Source of the DNA: Corynebacterium sp. | Lineage (GTDB): Bacteria; Actinomycetota; Actinomycetes; Mycobacteriales; Mycobacteriaceae | Assembly (NCBI RefSeq): GCF_030532715.1 | Contig: NZ_JAUNKO010000008.1 | Span: 1-64,000, forward strand | DNA length: 64,000 bases | Reading direction: 5' to 3' | In this document: piece by piece, positions 35,339 through 44,712 of the stretch | Numbering within the stretch: the first letter of the stretch is position 1 | Layout of the letters: each line of letters opens with the position of its first letter | The notes under the pieces: generated by a model | Told to the model about the DNA's origin: nothing | The model's input: the letters and a program-made list of their open reading frames with translations, nothing else | Databases searched by the model: none | Made by a program: the position numbers and the translations under genes

Positions 35339-35978
35339 CTTCAACCACCTTTGCGAAAAACTCTCGTTCAATGTCTGGCTGGGCGGGGTCAATTTCGCCG
35401 ATCACACAGCCACGGTTCAACACCAAAATTCGGCGGGCGATGCGAGCAACCTCGTCGAGGTGATGGCTACTCACCAACACCGCCGCACCCGCCCGCGCGT
35501 GATCGAGCAGCTGCTCGCGTAACAACACCACGCCAAGCGGGTCCAAGGCATTCGTCGGTTCATCCAATACCAGCAACTCCGGCCGGTGCTGCGTGGCACG
35601 AGCCAACCCGACCCGTTGCTGCAGCCCTTGGGATAAATTCCCGAACCTTCGTTCTGCGACTTCACCCAGCCCCCACGTGCGCAGCGCCGGACCCACCACC
35701 GCACCATGGTCAACCCCGTGCAGCTTCGCCCCGATCACCAAATTCTGGCGGGCTGAAAGCTCCGGGTAGCCGGCGGCGCCCTCGATCAAACATCCCACGG
35801 TTGCGGGGCGTGAAACCACACCTGCGGTGGGGCGCTTGAAACCCAACACGCACCGCAACAACGTAGTTTTCCCAGCCCCATTCGGCCCCACCACCGCAAC
35901 GATGCCCCCGGCTGGGACATCGAAACTCACGTCCCGAAGCCCAAGCGGAGCAAACCCAAGGCCACGCACGCTTAACAT
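35310..35978 (-). CDS. ABC transporter ATP-binding protein
   Basis: 222 residues from the ATG at 35978. Walker A GPNGAGKT is at 31-38. The signature reads LSQGLQQRVGLARA and Walker B LLVLDEPTNALDP; the switch His is in SSHHLDEVAR. Its ATG lies inside the last codons of the upstream TetR gene (7 bp overlap), so regulator and exporter are co-translated. The extra upstream residues of the open frame belong to the TetR region. Confidence 0.92.
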   Translation of the reverse strand: MLSVRGLGFAPLGLRDVSFDVPAGGIVAVVGPNGAGKTTLLRCVLGFKRPTAGVVSRPATVGCLIEGAAGYPELSARQNLVIGAKLHGVDHGAVVGPALRTWGLGEVAERRFGNLSQGLQQRVGLARATQHRPELLVLDEPTNALDPLGVVLLREQLLDHARAGAAVLVSSHHLDEVARIARRILVLNRGCVIGEIDPAQPDIEREFFAKVVEDEHQHRARR

Positions 35979-36511
35979 GAGCAATCCAACGCTTGAAAAA
36001 TCTCGGCGATGGCGTCGCGCAGCGACACGGTACTCGCGGCCGCCCAAACCAAAAGCCCTTCACTCAAACCGGCAATTGCGGCGGCGGCAATGACCTGCGC
36101 ACGCAACCGCGACTCGCCACGAGCAACCAACGCCTCAGCAATCACCACAACGGTCGGCTCGTTATGGCGGGCAATCACATTCGCCGACAACCCAGCGTCC
36201 GCCACGAGCCGCAAGCGGCAAGTAATTGCCGATTCGTCCAGCGTTTCCAGCGCACAGGCAAGTCCACGAGCCACCGCCTGCATCGGGGATTCACTCGCTG
36301 GGCGATCGCGGACGGCTTCCGCGATAAGCGGGTCGAACGAATCCCCAAGCAGCAGGTGCTCCTTGGTAGGAAAATGCCGAAACAAAGTCATCTCACTCAC
36401 CCCAGCGGCTCGCGCGACCTGCGCCGTCGTGGTGGCCCGAAAGCCATGACGAGCAAACAACTCCAATGCCGCATCCTGCAACTGCTGGTGTGTACGCGTC
36501 CAACGTCCCAT
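35972..36511 (-). CDS. TetR-family transcriptional regulator
   Basis: 179 residues. The N-terminal HTH (about 10-55: LELFARHGFRATTTAQVARAAGVSEMTLFRHFPTKEHLL) is clear. The C-terminal domain is of unknown specificity and ends in Cys-Ser-Cys. As first gene of an operon with an ABC exporter it probably represses its own operon and is released by the exported compound (inference). The ATG lies just after an AT-rich TTAGTTACTAAC sequence (near 36521-36536) that could be promoter or operator. Confidence 0.88.
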   Translation of the reverse strand: MGRWTRTHQQLQDAALELFARHGFRATTTAQVARAAGVSEMTLFRHFPTKEHLLLGDSFDPLIAEAVRDRPASESPMQAVARGLACALETLDESAITCRLRLVADAGLSANVIARHNEPTVVVIAEALVARGESRLRAQVIAAAAIAGLSEGLLVWAAASTVSLRDAIAEIFQALDCSC

Positions 36512-36600
36512 GAAAGAGAATGTTAGTTACTAACTATTGCCACGTCAAGGCTACTATCAATGCCGACGGGCGGAAATCTGCCCCAGCCGCCACGAACGTG

Positions 36601-36639
36601 AAAAAGCCCAGAGTTCGGGTGGGCTTCCGAACTCTGGGC
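36601..36639 (-). terminator. Terminator of ptsG
   Basis: A 13 bp perfect stem, GCCCAGAGTTCGG (36606-36618) with CCGAACTCTGGGC (36627-36639), has an 8 nt loop and is followed on the minus strand by TTTTT (36605-36601). On the plus strand the tail is GGGGTTTTC, so it may work in both directions. Confidence 0.92.
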
Positions 36640-36657
36640 GGGGTTTTCGCCTAGGGG

Positions 36658-38712
36658 CTAGGCGGTCACCTCGATAATGGCAGTATCGCCAGTCACGATC
36701 TCAGCGGGTTTGCCAACGACGGACTCGTACTTCGCATGGTTGGTCACCAACACAGGTGTAGTCAACGGGTAGCCCGCTTCCTTAATGACGGCGCGGTCGA
36801 AGGTAACCAGCGGATCGCCGGCCTTCACCTGCTGCTTGCGGGTGACGTGCACCTCGAAGCCCTTGCCGTTGAGTTGCACAGTGTCCAGACCGACGTGGAT
36901 GAGCAGATCCACACCGGACTCCAGTTTCAGCGCGATAGCGTGCCCGGACTTTTGCACCATAAGCACTTTGCCGTCCGCGGGGGCCACGACGGTATTGCCG
37001 GTCGGTTCGATGGCCACGCCCTTGCCGACGCGCTCGCCAGCAAAGACTTCATCCGGAACATCTGCCAACGGGATCGCGCGGCCAGCGAGCGGCGACTTGA
37101 TAAGCACCTGGGTGCCGGCCGCCAGCTCGGTAACCACCGGGGCTTCTTTCAACGCGGTACCTGCGGCGGCTGCGCCACCAGCTACAGCGGCGGCAGGGGC
37201 GGGAGCGGGGACCGCTGGAACTTGCTCACCACGCTCTTCCGCAAGCAATGCCTCATTTTCGGCGCGCATATTGTCCCGTTCTTCCGCAGTGCGATAGTCG
37301 AAGAAAATCACCAGGAAGAAGGAGGTGAGGAACGCCACGGCGATACCGATAGCGTAGCCACCCATCGGCTCCATCGCGGGAATGGTGAGCAGCGAGGTGA
37401 ACACGAAGGCGTGGGCTTTCACGTCGAACAGGCCCATAATCACGCCGCCAGCGAAACACCCTGGCAGCAGGCGCATGTAGGACTTCCGGAAGCGCAACAG
37501 CACACCGTAGAGGGAGGGTTCAGAAATACCGCCAAGGAGACCGGCCATCATGCCACCGAAGGAAACCTGACGCATCTGGCGGTTGCGTTCCTTCATGGAC
37601 ACGAACAGGACGCCGGAAACAACACCGAAGCAGGCAAAGTTCCAGGCACCCATTGGGCCTTGGATGAAGTCATAACCCAAGGTCGCAATGTTCTGAATCA
37701 TGATCGCGTTGAGTGGCCAGTGCAAACCAAGCGGCACGAGGAATGGGTACAACAGCGGCACGACGATCGCCAGAATCAGCGGCGAGAATCCGTTGACGGC
37801 ACCGAGGAAAGCGGAGATGCCGTTACCCACACCGATACCGAAGGGGCCGAGCAGGAATGCGGTGGCTGGAATCAGGATCAGCAGCGAGAAGAACGGTACG
37901 AACACCATGTGCACGGCGGTTGGGATGATCTTCTTCAGCAGTTTTTCCAGCCAGAACAATGCGATTGCGGCCAAAATCGGCGGGAACACCTGTCCGCCGT
38001 AGTCGCTGAGCACCATGGGGATACCGAAAACGTCGACGGTGTAGATTTCGGTGCCGACGTCGTTCAGGGTCACGACCGTTTCCGGCAGTTCCTTCATCTT
38101 CAAAAACTCGGGCGTCAGAAGCGCCGCCGGGATTGCCGCACCGACCCACTCGTTAGCGCCGAGTTTGCGGGCAGCGGTTGCGCCGACCATGACCGGCAGG
38201 AAGTAGAACACGCTGCGCCACATGGCGTGCATGAACTGGAAGGTAGGCGGCTGCTCTTCGGCACGGAAATCTTGAATGCCGAAGGTGTCGCACAGCACCA
38301 GCAGCGTGATGATGAGCGAGGCGCCAAGCAGTGCCCACAGGACGGGACGGAACGTGTCTGACAGGAATTCAAACGAGTAATCGATCCATCCGTACTTGCC
38401 GCGGACGCCGCCATAGTCCTTCCCTCCCGAATCGGCCTTGGGGCGTTCCCCTTCGCCCATGCCCGGCTGCTGCATAATGCCTTGGTAATAATCAGCGACG
38501 CCACCGCCCATAACCACCTGGAGGCCGGTAGTGCCTTGCGGCACCACACCTAGGACGTCGGGATTGCTGTCCAGAGCCTTCTGGTCAACCAAACTTTGAT
38601 CCACCAGCTGGAACCGCAAACGCGTTGCACAGTGAGTCAGACTCGTAATGTTCGCTGCGCCGCCTACCTTTTCGAGGATAAACTGCGACGTGGTCAGTGT
38701 TTTTGAGGCCAC
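36658..38712 (-). CDS. ptsG: Glucose-specific PTS permease EIIBCA
   Basis: Glucose uptake with phosphorylation; receives phosphate from HPr. Domain order B-C-A: EIIB with the phosphocysteine in THCATRLRF (Cys28), a membrane EIIC of about ten helices (IIPTAVHMVFVPFFSLLI, HWPLNAIMIQNI), an Ala/Pro-rich linker, then EIIA with the histidine in IHVGLDTVQL. Closely resembles C. glutamicum PtsG in order and length. The start is the GTG at 38712 (684 residues): GAAAGG is 7 nt upstream, while the GTG two codons earlier touches that site. Single gene ended by a strong terminator. Confidence 0.95.
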   Translation of the reverse strand: MASKTLTTSQFILEKVGGAANITSLTHCATRLRFQLVDQSLVDQKALDSNPDVLGVVPQGTTGLQVVMGGGVADYYQGIMQQPGMGEGERPKADSGGKDYGGVRGKYGWIDYSFEFLSDTFRPVLWALLGASLIITLLVLCDTFGIQDFRAEEQPPTFQFMHAMWRSVFYFLPVMVGATAARKLGANEWVGAAIPAALLTPEFLKMKELPETVVTLNDVGTEIYTVDVFGIPMVLSDYGGQVFPPILAAIALFWLEKLLKKIIPTAVHMVFVPFFSLLILIPATAFLLGPFGIGVGNGISAFLGAVNGFSPLILAIVVPLLYPFLVPLGLHWPLNAIMIQNIATLGYDFIQGPMGAWNFACFGVVSGVLFVSMKERNRQMRQVSFGGMMAGLLGGISEPSLYGVLLRFRKSYMRLLPGCFAGGVIMGLFDVKAHAFVFTSLLTIPAMEPMGGYAIGIAVAFLTSFFLVIFFDYRTAEERDNMRAENEALLAEERGEQVPAVPAPAPAAAVAGGAAAAGTALKEAPVVTELAAGTQVLIKSPLAGRAIPLADVPDEVFAGERVGKGVAIEPTGNTVVAPADGKVLMVQKSGHAIALKLESGVDLLIHVGLDTVQLNGKGFEVHVTRKQQVKAGDPLVTFDRAVIKEAGYPLTTPVLVTNHAKYESVVGKPAEIVTGDTAIIEVTA

Positions 38713-39427
38713 GAACACACCTTTCTTTTTGAGAACCCCCCTTCAGCGCATTTCACGCGGACGCCACCACAGGAAGGTTGCACTGGATATGATCCCCCGC
38801 TGTCCGCTGTTCACGGAAATGCGAGGGTTATAGTCGAACGTCCGAGCAATGCCCATCTGTGCCCGCATTATTCGACTCTCTCGACTATCATATGCCCGTT
38901 CCCAACGAAATCCAAGATCGATCGGGCTTCTGCGGACCCCACCACCACCCGAAAATGTTGCGAAAGACCGACACAGCCCTACCGAACACTCATCAGACCA
39001 ATTAGCCGAATTTGCAGGAACATTCAATGCCCCAGCTGGTTATGACCTCCGCCACATGAGGTGAGCCCGCCCTGCCGATAGTTTCACGATTCAGAACTCC
39101 GAAAATATAGAACACACGATTGCGTAAACAAGGGCTTTTCAAAACCTAGGAGACCAACACGTTCCGTCGGCAGAGACGACCAAATGGGCGAATCCCACCC
39201 TTAGATTCACGCCCAAACCCCCAACCGCCGCAACGAATATTGTTTCGATTGTGAGGAGGGCGTCGAGAAGCGGTGCGGCGACGCTACACCTTACAGAAAC
39301 CCGCACCCTCGCACACACAACAACCAGCAGCAGGCGCGGCACAATGGGTGCCAACCTTGACAACCGAACACCCCACACGCCCCAAACGGCGGGGGTACCG
39401 CTACACCCTTGACGACGCCCAGCGCGC
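38713..39427. other. Long intergenic region upstream of ptsG
   Basis: About 715 bp with no convincing gene on either strand. A possible ptsG -10, TATAAC, is at 38832-38827 (minus). Around it lie TAGTCGAA (38831-38838) and its inverted copies TTCGACT (38871-38877) and TCGACTA (38881-38887). The last two form a 9 bp tandem repeat TCGACTMTC and could be an operator. An imperfect hairpin GGGCGAATC/GATTCACGCCC lies at 39186-39214. I found no clear GlxR site. The rest is featureless to me. Confidence 0.5.
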
Positions 39428-39472
39428 AAAAAACGCCCCGCAGTTCCTATTGCTAGGAACGTGCAAGGGCGT
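39428..39472 (-). terminator. Terminator of rpsA
   Basis: ACGCCC (39433-39438) pairs with GGGCGT (39467-39472), with a nested GTTCCTA/TAGGAAC hairpin in the loop. A run of T residues follows on the minus strand (39433-39428). It begins about 22 bp beyond the rpsA stop. Confidence 0.85.
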
Positions 39473-39494
39473 CGTTCGCGTAACTAGTTACGGC

Positions 39495-40949
39495 CTAGTT
39501 GCCGGCGAGCTTTTCGCGCAATGCGGCGAGCTGCTCATCGGAAGCCAGCGAGCCACTCACCTCGGCGGCCTCTGCAGCTGCAGGTGCCTCCGCAGCGTCA
39601 GAAGAGTACTCGCTTGCATTCGACTCCGCTGCGGCGTCGGCCGCGTTGCGGTGGCGTTCGATCTGAGCGGTGTGCAGCTGGAAGAGACGCTCGGACTCTG
39701 CGTAGCGCGCCTCCCACTCTTGACGCTGAGCGTCGAAGCCTTCGAGCCATTCGTTGGTCTCGGGGTCGAAGCCTTCGGGGAAGATGTAGTTACCCTGCTC
39801 ATCGTAAGAATCACCCATGCCGTACTTGGACGGGTCGAATTCTTCGGTGTAGTCCTCGTCGGCCTGCTTCAGCGACAAGGAAATGCGGCGGCGCTCAAGG
39901 TCAATATCAATCACCTTGACCATTGCCTCTTCACCAACGCCGACAACCTGGTCCGGCACCTCGACGTGGCGCTCAGCCAACTCGGAGATGTGGACGAGGC
40001 CTTCGATGCCTTCCTCGACGCGGACAAACGCACCGAACGGAACCAGCTTGGTGACCTTGCCGGGAACAATCTGGCCCACGGCGTGAGTGCGGGCAAACAC
40101 GCGCCACGGATCTTCCATGGTGGCCTTCAGCGACAGCGAAACACGCTCGCGGTCAAGATCAACGTCGAGCACCTCAACGGTAACCTCGTCGCCGACGGTG
40201 ACAACCTCGGACGGGTGATCAATGTGCTTCCAAGAAAGCTCGGAAACGTGCACCAGACCGTCGACGCCGCCCAAATCGACGAACGCGCCGAAGTTGACGA
40301 TGGAGGACACAACGCCCTTGCGGACCTGGCCCTTCTGCAGCTGGTGGAGGAACTCGGAACGAACCTCGGACTGCGTCTGCTCGAGCCACGCACGACGAGA
40401 AAGCACAACATTGTTGCGGTTCTTGTCCAGCTCAATGATCTTCGCTTCGATTTCCTGGCCAATGTAGGGATCCAGGTCACGAACGCGACGCATTTCAACG
40501 AGGGAAGCAGGAAGGAAACCGCGCAGGCCAATGTCCAGGATGAGACCACCCTTGACAACCTCGATGACGGTACCGGTAACCGGCTCGTCCTTCTCCTTGA
40601 GTTCCTCAATGGCACCCCAGGCACGCTCGTACTGGGCGCGCTTCTTGGAAAGGATGAGGCGGCCTTCCTTATCCTCCTTGGTCAACACCAGAGCGTCGAT
40701 CTCATCGCCGACCTGGACGACCTCGCCCGGATCGACATCGTGCTTGATGGAAAGCTCGCGGGAGGGAATCACGCCCTCGGTCTTGTAGCCGATGTCGAGC
40801 AGTACCTCATCGCGGTCAACCTTGACGACGGTACCTTCCACGATATCGCCATCGTTGAAGTACTTGATGGTTGCGTCGACTGCGGCGAGGAAGTCCTCAG
40901 CGGTGCCGATGTCGTTGATGGCAACCTGAGGGGTGTTGTTGGTGGGCAT
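39495..40949 (-). CDS. rpsA: 30S ribosomal protein S1
   Basis: 484 residues from the Met at 40949 (MPTNNTPQVAINDIG), with GGAG about 9 nt upstream. Four S1 RNA-binding domains are visible at about 35-105, 122-192, 207-279 and 292-365 (for example GQVRKGVVSSIVNFGAFVDLGG). An acidic, Ala/Glu-rich C-terminal tail follows, as in other actinobacterial S1 proteins. The longer open frame upstream is not S1-like. Confidence 0.96.
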   Translation of the reverse strand: MPTNNTPQVAINDIGTAEDFLAAVDATIKYFNDGDIVEGTVVKVDRDEVLLDIGYKTEGVIPSRELSIKHDVDPGEVVQVGDEIDALVLTKEDKEGRLILSKKRAQYERAWGAIEELKEKDEPVTGTVIEVVKGGLILDIGLRGFLPASLVEMRRVRDLDPYIGQEIEAKIIELDKNRNNVVLSRRAWLEQTQSEVRSEFLHQLQKGQVRKGVVSSIVNFGAFVDLGGVDGLVHVSELSWKHIDHPSEVVTVGDEVTVEVLDVDLDRERVSLSLKATMEDPWRVFARTHAVGQIVPGKVTKLVPFGAFVRVEEGIEGLVHISELAERHVEVPDQVVGVGEEAMVKVIDIDLERRRISLSLKQADEDYTEEFDPSKYGMGDSYDEQGNYIFPEGFDPETNEWLEGFDAQRQEWEARYAESERLFQLHTAQIERHRNAADAAAESNASEYSSDAAEAPAAAEAAEVSGSLASDEQLAALREKLAGN

Positions 40950-41133
40950 ATAAAGTGCTCCGAATGCGGATAGGAATAGAAAACGGACAGGAAGCGAGTC
41001 TCTCAAAAATACTGATAACCATCAGGATTTGATCCCGCCCGCCACCGAATTTCACCCTCCTATGTAAGCGAAACGCACCAGCGAGCACAGACACGCTCTT
41101 TCAAAGCTACAGCGTTTGCCCAGCTAAAGCAAA

Positions 41134-41139
41134 TAGAAT
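41134..41139 (+). promoter_or_regulatory. -10 box, near-leaderless methyltransferase gene
   Basis: TAGAAT lies 8 nt before the ATG at 41148, and no Shine-Dalgarno is present. Confidence 0.5.
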
Positions 41140-41147
41140 CGCACGCT

Positions 41148-41945
41148 ATGAGCAACTTCACCGGGGCCGAACCCGATCACCGAGAATCCGCCCGCGCAAA
41201 TCGCTATTGGTGGGACTTAGACGCGGCGGATTATCACGCACAGCACGCAAACTATCTACAAGGATTTTATTGGTGCCCCGAAATGCTCCACGAAAAAGAC
41301 ATTCGTTTACTCGGCGATGTCTCCACCCTCGACGTCCTCGAAATAGGCTGCGGATCCGCGCCCTGCTCCCGCTGGCTCGCCGAGGACGGCGTAGGCTTTA
41401 TCACCGCATTCGACATCTCCGCAAACATGCTCAACTTTGGTCGCTCCCCGCGCATTCCCCTCGTGCAGGCAGACGCCACCGCCATGCCATACGCCACAAA
41501 CAGTTTCGACGTCGCGTTCTCCGCCTTCGGCGCCATCCCCTTCGTCGCCGACTCCGCAGCGCTCATGCACGAAGTGGCCCGCGTGCTCCGCCCCGGCGGA
41601 AAATTCGTCTTCTCCATCACCCACCCCATGCGGTGGATTTTCCCAGACGACCCCGGCGTGACGGGATTAACCGTGTACACCAGCTATTTCGACCGCACAC
41701 CCTATGTGGAACGCGACTCAGTCACCGGCGCGGCCACCTATGTGGAACACCACCGCACCCTCGGTGACCGCGTACGTGAACTTATCGGCGCAGGATTCAT
41801 CCTCACCGACCTGATCGAACCGGAATGGCCAAACAACCTTACGGAAACTTGGGGCCAATGGTCACCGTTACGCGGCGCATTGTTCCCAGGCACGGCAATC
41901 TTCGTTGCCACGCTGCCGGGCGAACCTAACCAGCCTCACGAGTAG
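41148..41945 (+). CDS. SAM-dependent methyltransferase
   Basis: 265-residue class I methyltransferase. Motif I VLEIGCGSAPCSRWLAEDG is followed by FDISANML (acidic SAM contact), VQADATAMPYATNSFDVAFSAFGAIPFV and LRPGGKFVFSITHP. The ubiE/type-11 subgroup acts on small molecules or lipids; the substrate is unknown. Its 3' end overlaps the convergent amidase gene by 20 bp. Divergent from rpsA. Confidence 0.88.
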   Translation: MSNFTGAEPDHRESARANRYWWDLDAADYHAQHANYLQGFYWCPEMLHEKDIRLLGDVSTLDVLEIGCGSAPCSRWLAEDGVGFITAFDISANMLNFGRSPRIPLVQADATAMPYATNSFDVAFSAFGAIPFVADSAALMHEVARVLRPGGKFVFSITHPMRWIFPDDPGVTGLTVYTSYFDRTPYVERDSVTGAATYVEHHRTLGDRVRELIGAGFILTDLIEPEWPNNLTETWGQWSPLRGALFPGTAIFVATLPGEPNQPHE

Positions 41946-43476
41946 GCGGCGTGTGCCGACGCTTCGTATGCTGCTCGAACGCATACGCGTACTCCAAGAG
42001 CTTCGTATCCGCGCCCCGCTGTGCGAAGAACATCGCCCCGGCAGGCTTGCCGTCATAAGTACCAAACGGCACGGTAATTTCAGGCGCGCCCGCAATACAC
42101 GGCACCAGCACACTATCGTTGTCCTTGGAGACGATCACATCGACGTTGTGCTCCGCCATGATTAAATCCAACCTCGATTGCGCCGTGCGTACCATGTTCG
42201 CCACCTTTGCATCGTCGTGCTCGGAATACGAAAGGCTCTGCTCCACCAGATTTTGCCCGTAGCGCATTCGGGTTTCGGGGTCCTGCCTGTTGTACTCGGC
42301 CAGCGCCACCAGCGACGAGATGGGGGCCTTGTGTTCCGTAAGCCACGCGTTGAAGTCCCGCTCGAAATCGTTGAACAAAATCACCGTGTTATCGAGGTCC
42401 GTTTCATCAACCTGCATCTCGACGACCGTCGCACCCAAGAACTCCAGCGCAGCCTTCAGGTTCGCGGCAAAGTCCTCAGGGAGGCCCTGAGCGACTCCCA
42501 CCCGCTTCCCCTCAAACGGGTTTCCCGACAATTTCGGTGTCACCGGCGTCGTTGCGGCGGCATTATAGGCGGCAACCACATCCTCGACACGCTTACCAAG
42601 CGGCCCGATTGTATCCAGGGTGGACGAAATCGGGACCACCCCACCGGCATCAATATTATCTTTGGTCGGTTTGAAACCCACCACGGAATGCACACTCGCA
42701 GGGGCCATAATGGACCCAGTAGTTTCCGAACCAAACGAGACCGCCGCCAAATCCAACGCCATCGCAGCGGCACTCCCAGAACTGGAACCCAGCGGCGAAA
42801 TTTCTAGCGGCCCAAACGGATTGTGGGTTTGCCCCTTTTTGCCGCTATACCCGCTGGGATTCTTCGTGGACATGAAATTCGACAACTCCGAAAGGTTCGT
42901 TTTCCCCAACACAATTGCGCCTCGCCCGCGCAATTGGCGCACAAACGGCGCGTCCACGTCCGGGACAAAGTCACGCAAAGCGTGCGTGCCGGCGCTCGTC
43001 GGCATATCACTCGTATTGATGTTTTCTTTCAATAACACCGGCATGCCGAACAAATCCTCCAGGCTGTCACCCCGCCCAATCGCGTCCCGGTACTCCGCAT
43101 CTTTCGCGCGCGCCTGCTCCATAGCTTTCGGATTAATTTCACTCACCGAATTAATACCGTCTGCGTTCTGATCCAACTGACGAATACGCAACAAGTAGAA
43201 AGCAACAATTTCCTCGTACGTCAACGCTTCCTGCCGAACTAACGCCTGCAATTCCGATATTGATTTGTTGTAAATTTGATCTGTTTTCTTTTCCACCGCG
43301 GCGACATCTACATCCGCCAATTGCGCATCAATACTGTTCAGGATTTTATCATTCCCAAACGAAATCCGCTCTTCTTGAGCGGGCAACAATGAGCGAATAT
43401 ATAAATACACTCCCCCAGCCGCCACGACCGCGAGCACCACACAAACAATCGCGCCACGAACGAGAATCTTTTTCAC
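41926..43476 (-). CDS. Membrane-anchored amidase (amidase signature family)
   Basis: 516 residues. The start is a GTG at 43476 (VKKILVRGAIVC), with AGGAAGG upstream. An uncleaved signal-anchor helix spans about 8-28, so the enzyme should face outwards. The Ser-cisSer-Lys triad is intact: Lys in MPVLLKENINTSD, cis-Ser in GSSSGSAAAMA, and the nucleophile in GSETTGSIMAPAS. The substrate is unknown; hydrolysis of an extracellular amide or peptide is plausible. It follows the lipoprotein gene with a 213 bp gap. Confidence 0.88.
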   Translation of the reverse strand: MKKILVRGAIVCVVLAVVAAGGVYLYIRSLLPAQEERISFGNDKILNSIDAQLADVDVAAVEKKTDQIYNKSISELQALVRQEALTYEEIVAFYLLRIRQLDQNADGINSVSEINPKAMEQARAKDAEYRDAIGRGDSLEDLFGMPVLLKENINTSDMPTSAGTHALRDFVPDVDAPFVRQLRGRGAIVLGKTNLSELSNFMSTKNPSGYSGKKGQTHNPFGPLEISPLGSSSGSAAAMALDLAAVSFGSETTGSIMAPASVHSVVGFKPTKDNIDAGGVVPISSTLDTIGPLGKRVEDVVAAYNAAATTPVTPKLSGNPFEGKRVGVAQGLPEDFAANLKAALEFLGATVVEMQVDETDLDNTVILFNDFERDFNAWLTEHKAPISSLVALAEYNRQDPETRMRYGQNLVEQSLSYSEHDDAKVANMVRTAQSRLDLIMAEHNVDVIVSKDNDSVLVPCIAGAPEITVPFGTYDGKPAGAMFFAQRGADTKLLEYAYAFEQHTKRRHTPPTREAG

Positions 43477-43689
43477 GCACGTTTCCTTCCTCATGCACTG
43501 GGCTTTCACGCTACGCGAACCCCACCGTAAACACTAATTTCGTGCAATTACGGCATTTTCACTCGACACCCAAACGCACACAAGATACGCGAAAAAGAAC
43601 CGGCAACAATCGCGGGGTGGCGGCGTACATGCACACCGTCACCCCGCGAGTTCATCGCGCAACGCTAGCGCCGAAACCGAAATGGCAAA

Positions 43690-44379
43690 CTACATCGCCC
43701 ACTTGCTGCCGGGTGGCACATCGCCGGTGCGAGTGATCTGCCGCTCGGAATCATCCAAGGTGATTCCTGCGCTAATCCGGCCAGACGATTCAGCGTTCGA
43801 CTCCCCGTCCAAGGCATAACGGAACGTAATGGAGATTCCGCTATCCCCGTGGATACGGGTAATCTCCACTGGCTCGAACGCAAACGCCTCCTCAGTGATC
43901 CGCGTGAGGAAATGTCCCCTCCGGAAAATCAACACTTGGTGCGGTGACGAGGCAGTACCGCCATCAATCTTCAGCACAATCCACGACAGCTTCGCACACG
44001 GATCGTAGGTGTCCGTGGGGCTGTTTGAGCTCCAGTGATTCTCAACCGGATCAGTGTTGCTAGGGAATGGCGGAGGCACAGTGTCCTTATACATTTCCAG
44101 CGCCTCCTGGCCGGTAAGGTTGGCGCACTTGCCGTCCCCACCGGCGGCTTCCGACATCGCGGACTCCTCGCTCGTCATGGTCACAGCAAGGGAATCCGCA
44201 GTTGTCCCCGCAGCATCAGTTGTGCCCGAAACGCTGCCACCTGCCGTTGACTGCACAGCCGAGCTTTGATCGCCCGCCGCATTTTGTCCAGTAGTTCCGC
44301 CATCACAAGCAACCAACGCGCAAGCAATCGCAACGCTTACCGCAGCTGTTCGAAATAGCTTGATGCTTCGCCGTGTCAT
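43690..44379 (-). CDS. LppP/LprE-family lipoprotein
   Basis: 229 residues from the ATG at 44379, with AAAGGAG 9 nt upstream; the ATG three codons earlier touches that site. Signal peptide with lipobox ALVAC (Cys26 is lipidated), then a Ser/Thr/Gly-rich linker. The C-terminal domain has the paired cysteines, CAKLSWIVLKIDG and LIFRRGHFLTRIT, typical of the LppP/LprE group of mycobacteria and corynebacteria. Function unknown; cell-envelope location. Confidence 0.82.
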   Translation of the reverse strand: MTRRSIKLFRTAAVSVAIACALVACDGGTTGQNAAGDQSSAVQSTAGGSVSGTTDAAGTTADSLAVTMTSEESAMSEAAGGDGKCANLTGQEALEMYKDTVPPPFPSNTDPVENHWSSNSPTDTYDPCAKLSWIVLKIDGGTASSPHQVLIFRRGHFLTRITEEAFAFEPVEITRIHGDSGISITFRYALDGESNAESSGRISAGITLDDSERQITRTGDVPPGSKWAM

Positions 44380-44712
44380 TGAAATCATCTCCTTTGGCCC
44401 TGCCGTTGCGCACCCAACTTTGCCGCATTAGAAACGCTCACAACAACCGGCTACGCAATCAGCTACACGGTATTGAATTACTGTTCATCGGAAAAACATT
44501 GACACCAATTCACGCTTAATGAGTTCTTTCATTAAGACTATCGAAGCCAGCAGCAAACGCGTTACCCCGCCGCCACATTCTCACTATATTATTCGAATCT
44601 ATTGCTGTAATTATTGGCAAAATATAAGCACGGCATGCGTAACAAAAATGGCAAAATACCTCGTCGTAATGAGCGCAAACAGTCATTCATCGGCGAACAC
44701 TCATGAGCGACA
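44380..44712. other. AT-rich intergenic region between polA and the lipoprotein gene
   Basis: 333 bp with no convincing gene; 44510-44660 is noticeably AT-rich compared with its surroundings. It holds the Shine-Dalgarno of the lipoprotein gene and, somewhere upstream, its promoter, which I cannot pin down. No terminator hairpin for polA was recognised. Confidence 0.4.

Noticed and set aside
36736..38361. 541-codon open frame on the plus strand
   Set aside because: Shadow of ptsG, rich in His, Gln and Glu from reversed membrane codons.
38849..39064. 71-codon plus-strand frame upstream of ptsG
   Set aside because: No ribosome site and no recognisable protein character.
39273..40973. 566-codon open frame on the plus strand
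   Set aside because: Shadow of rpsA; the leucine/aspartate-rich sequence mirrors the S1 repeats.
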